A stretch of DNA of 64,000 nucleotides, from the NCBI GenBank assembly GCA_026706485.1, contig JAPOYR010000004.1:372001-436000 (forward strand), given 5' to 3'. The position numbers were made by a program, and so were the translations under genes. This DNA comes from Chloroflexota bacterium. Lineage in GTDB: Bacteria > Chloroflexota > UBA11872. A model generated the notes under the pieces. That model was not told the origin of the DNA, searched no databases, and saw only the letters and a list, made by a program, of their open reading frames with translations. Within the stretch, counting starts at the first letter, position 1. The number at the start of each line of letters is the position of its first letter. Below, one piece after another: positions 62,564 to 64,000 of the stretch.

Positions 62564-63265
62564 CTAGCCTGGACCGTTCGTGGGCTGTGGCTGCGCCGCG
62601 GAGCCAACCAATGTGTCCGATTGCACGCAGCCGTCGCCCATATGGATCACGCGCCGGCGCAGACGGTTCACCGTGCCCGTGTCGTGCGTGGCGACCACCG
62701 TGGTCACGCCGTCGGCGTTGATGTCCAGCAGCAGGTCCACGATCTCCGCCGCCCGCTCGGCGCTCAGGCTTTCGGTCGGCTCATCGCAGAGCAAGATCTC
62801 GGGATTCGCGACCACCGCCCGCGCGATGGCCACTTTCCGCTGCTCGCCGCCCGAAAGCTCCCGGGGGAAGCGCGATTCCTTGTCGGCCAGTCGAACCCGC
62901 TCCAGGACCGCCTTCACGTCGGACGTCAGATCAGCACCACCCCTGCCCCGCACCCGGAGCGGCAGCGCCACGTTCTCGGCCACCGTGGCGTTGGGCAGCA
63001 AGCGCGTGTCCTGGTAGACCACGCCCATGCGCCGCCGCAGCCGTGTGAGACTTGGCCCCGTCAGCTCGGCGGTATTGCCGCCCCCGACGAGGACCACGCC
63101 GGCATCCGGCTGCTCCTCGCGGGAAATCAGGCGCAGCAGCGTGGTCTTGCCCGCCCCGTTCGTTCCCATCAGAAACGCAAACTCGCCGCGCGAGATCGCC
63201 AGCGTCACGCCGTTCACCGCCCGCACGTCGCCGTAGCTCTTGGTGACCGACTGCAGCACGATCAC
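62564..63265 (-). CDS. ftsE: Cell division ATP-binding protein FtsE
   Basis: A 233-residue ABC ATPase. Walker A GTNGAGKTTLL (34-44), Q-loop VYQDTRLLPNATVAENVALP, signature LSGGEQRKVAIARAVV, Walker B ILLCDEPTESLS and H-loop VVATHD are all present. With FtsX it controls peptidoglycan hydrolases at division. GTG 63265 is the start, 11 bases after the stop of ftsX. On this strand ftsX comes first and ftsE second, reversed from the usual ftsE-ftsX order. A short low-complexity tail (SAAQPQPTNGPG) ends the protein. Confidence 0.92.
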   Translation of the reverse strand: MIVLQSVTKSYGDVRAVNGVTLAISRGEFAFLMGTNGAGKTTLLRLISREEQPDAGVVLVGGGNTAELTGPSLTRLRRRMGVVYQDTRLLPNATVAENVALPLRVRGRGGADLTSDVKAVLERVRLADKESRFPRELSGGEQRKVAIARAVVANPEILLCDEPTESLSAERAAEIVDLLLDINADGVTTVVATHDTGTVNRLRRRVIHMGDGCVQSDTLVGSAAQPQPTNGPG

Positions 63266-63276
63266 GCGGGCGCGCC

Positions 63277-64000
63277 TTACACCGACAAGTAGCGGCGAAC
63301 CGAGAAATAGCTGCCCAGGCTGCCGACGATCAGTCCCACCAGCAGCGTAAAGACCGCCAGGTTGCGCACGAAGTCGGTGTCCGTCGACACCGGCAGGAAC
63401 GACACGATCCGCGTGACGACCGGCGCGGCTTGGGCGTAGAGCACCACCAGCGCAATGGCCGCGATGCCGGCCCCGATGCCGCCGATGATCGCGCCCTCGG
63501 CCACGAACGGACCGCGCACGAACCAGTCGGTCGCGCCCACCAGCTTCATGATTTCAATCTCTTGCCGCCGCGCGAACACGGCGATCCGAATGGTGTTGAC
63601 AATCACGAACAGCGTCACGCCGGTCAGGGCGATGATGATCACCGAGCCGGCCACCCGGGCCAGGTTGGAAATCCCAATCACCTCTTCGACCACGTCCAGC
63701 GGCACCACCACGTCGTCGAAGACCGTGGTCATCGTCTGCAGCTCCTGCGCCAGCTCGGGGACGACGGAGGGATCGTTGAGGCGGAGCTCCACACTGGCCG
63801 GCAGCGGGTTGCTCTGCAACACGTCCAGGATGTCGCGCTGATCCACGAACCGCGACTCGAAGATCGCCAGCGCGTCCTCCTTGGACACGAACTGGACTTC
63901 GCCCACGCCGGGCCGCGTCCGCAGATCGTCGATGATCGCCGTGACCTGCGTGGGGCGCGCCTCGTCGCGCACATAGGCAATTAAGTTGCTCTTGCGCCCC
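63277..64000 (-). CDS. ftsX: Cell division permease FtsX, partial (runs off the right edge)
   Basis: At least 240 C-terminal residues are in the window, and the frame is open at 64000; codons before GTG 63972 (NLIAYV) continue the family sequence, so GTG is not the start. Seen: extracellular domain GEVQFVSKEDALAIFESRF, then helices VAGSVIIIALTGVTLFVIVN, RIAVFARRQEIEIMKLVGAT (the conserved cytoplasmic motif), GGIGAGIAAIALVVLYA and FTLLVGLIVGSLGSYFSV. FtsX couples FtsE ATP use to cell-wall hydrolase activation. Stop TAA at 63277. Confidence 0.93.
   Translation of the reverse strand, partial: GRKSNLIAYVRDEARPTQVTAIIDDLRTRPGVGEVQFVSKEDALAIFESRFVDQRDILDVLQSNPLPASVELRLNDPSVVPELAQELQTMTTVFDDVVVPLDVVEEVIGISNLARVAGSVIIIALTGVTLFVIVNTIRIAVFARRQEIEIMKLVGATDWFVRGPFVAEGAIIGGIGAGIAAIALVVLYAQAAPVVTRIVSFLPVSTDTDFVRNLAVFTLLVGLIVGSLGSYFSVRRYLSV

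Overview
The window is GC-rich bacterial chromosome with dense, mostly single-copy genes in short operons on both strands. The best guess is an uncultured Chloroflexota-type bacterium, by inference only. Support comes from a Tat-type lipoprotein solute-binding protein with a tandem Lys-Glu-Val linker, PASTA, SMC, RNase III, FtsEX and CtpA genes close together, several BNR-repeat sialidase-like enzymes and phytanoyl-CoA dioxygenase-like genes, and many intergenic palindromic repeats. No rRNA, CRISPR array, phage or complete insertion sequence was seen.

Left part (1-9.4 kb): a truncated envelope protein at the edge, a PD-(D/E)XK nuclease-like protein, a NuoE/NuoF pair, an operon-like run of folC, a DUF2203 gene and recQ, then a DUF4287/SRPBCC gene that lacks a standard start codon and a sialidase-like beta-propeller. 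From 9.4 to 17.2 kb lies an envelope or glycan locus: a kinase-like/methyltransferase fusion, a mini membrane protein with a YIDPGSG motif, a membrane AlkP-superfamily protein, two tRNAs and a very large multi-membrane protein interrupted by one in-frame amber codon. An AT-richer island (17.34-17.5 kb) holds two mini-ORFs that begin with the same repeated unit.

From 17.9 to 29.5 kb: a xanthine/uracil-type permease with a histidine-kinase-ATPase-like tail, an SDR-DUF2867 protein, an orphan Phd-type antitoxin, three tRNAs, membrane proteins including a nitrilase/Lnt homologue without its Cys, an MscS channel, and a Cys-type molybdopterin formate dehydrogenase alpha subunit followed by a HIT protein. 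The dehydrogenase together with NuoEF resembles the three subunits of soluble NAD-dependent formate dehydrogenase.

From 29.7 to 43.4 kb is an accessory catabolic region. It holds two tandem Tat-exported paralogues of unknown function, an EEP-family phosphatase/nuclease, two more sialidases, a Gfo/Idh dehydrogenase, an aldo/keto reductase, a phytanoyl-CoA dioxygenase homologue, a peptide/oligosaccharide-type solute-binding lipoprotein and two permeases facing it. From 43.5 to 64 kb the genes are mixed housekeeping: a membrane-anchored pentapeptide protein, DUF4352, RidA-like, a TatB-like protein with an unusual extra domain, tartrate-dehydrogenase-like, alpha/beta hydrolase, glycogen debranching enzyme, TauE, CoA transferase, GNAT, IlvE, RNase III, SMC, a PASTA protein, CtpA, FtsE and a truncated FtsX.
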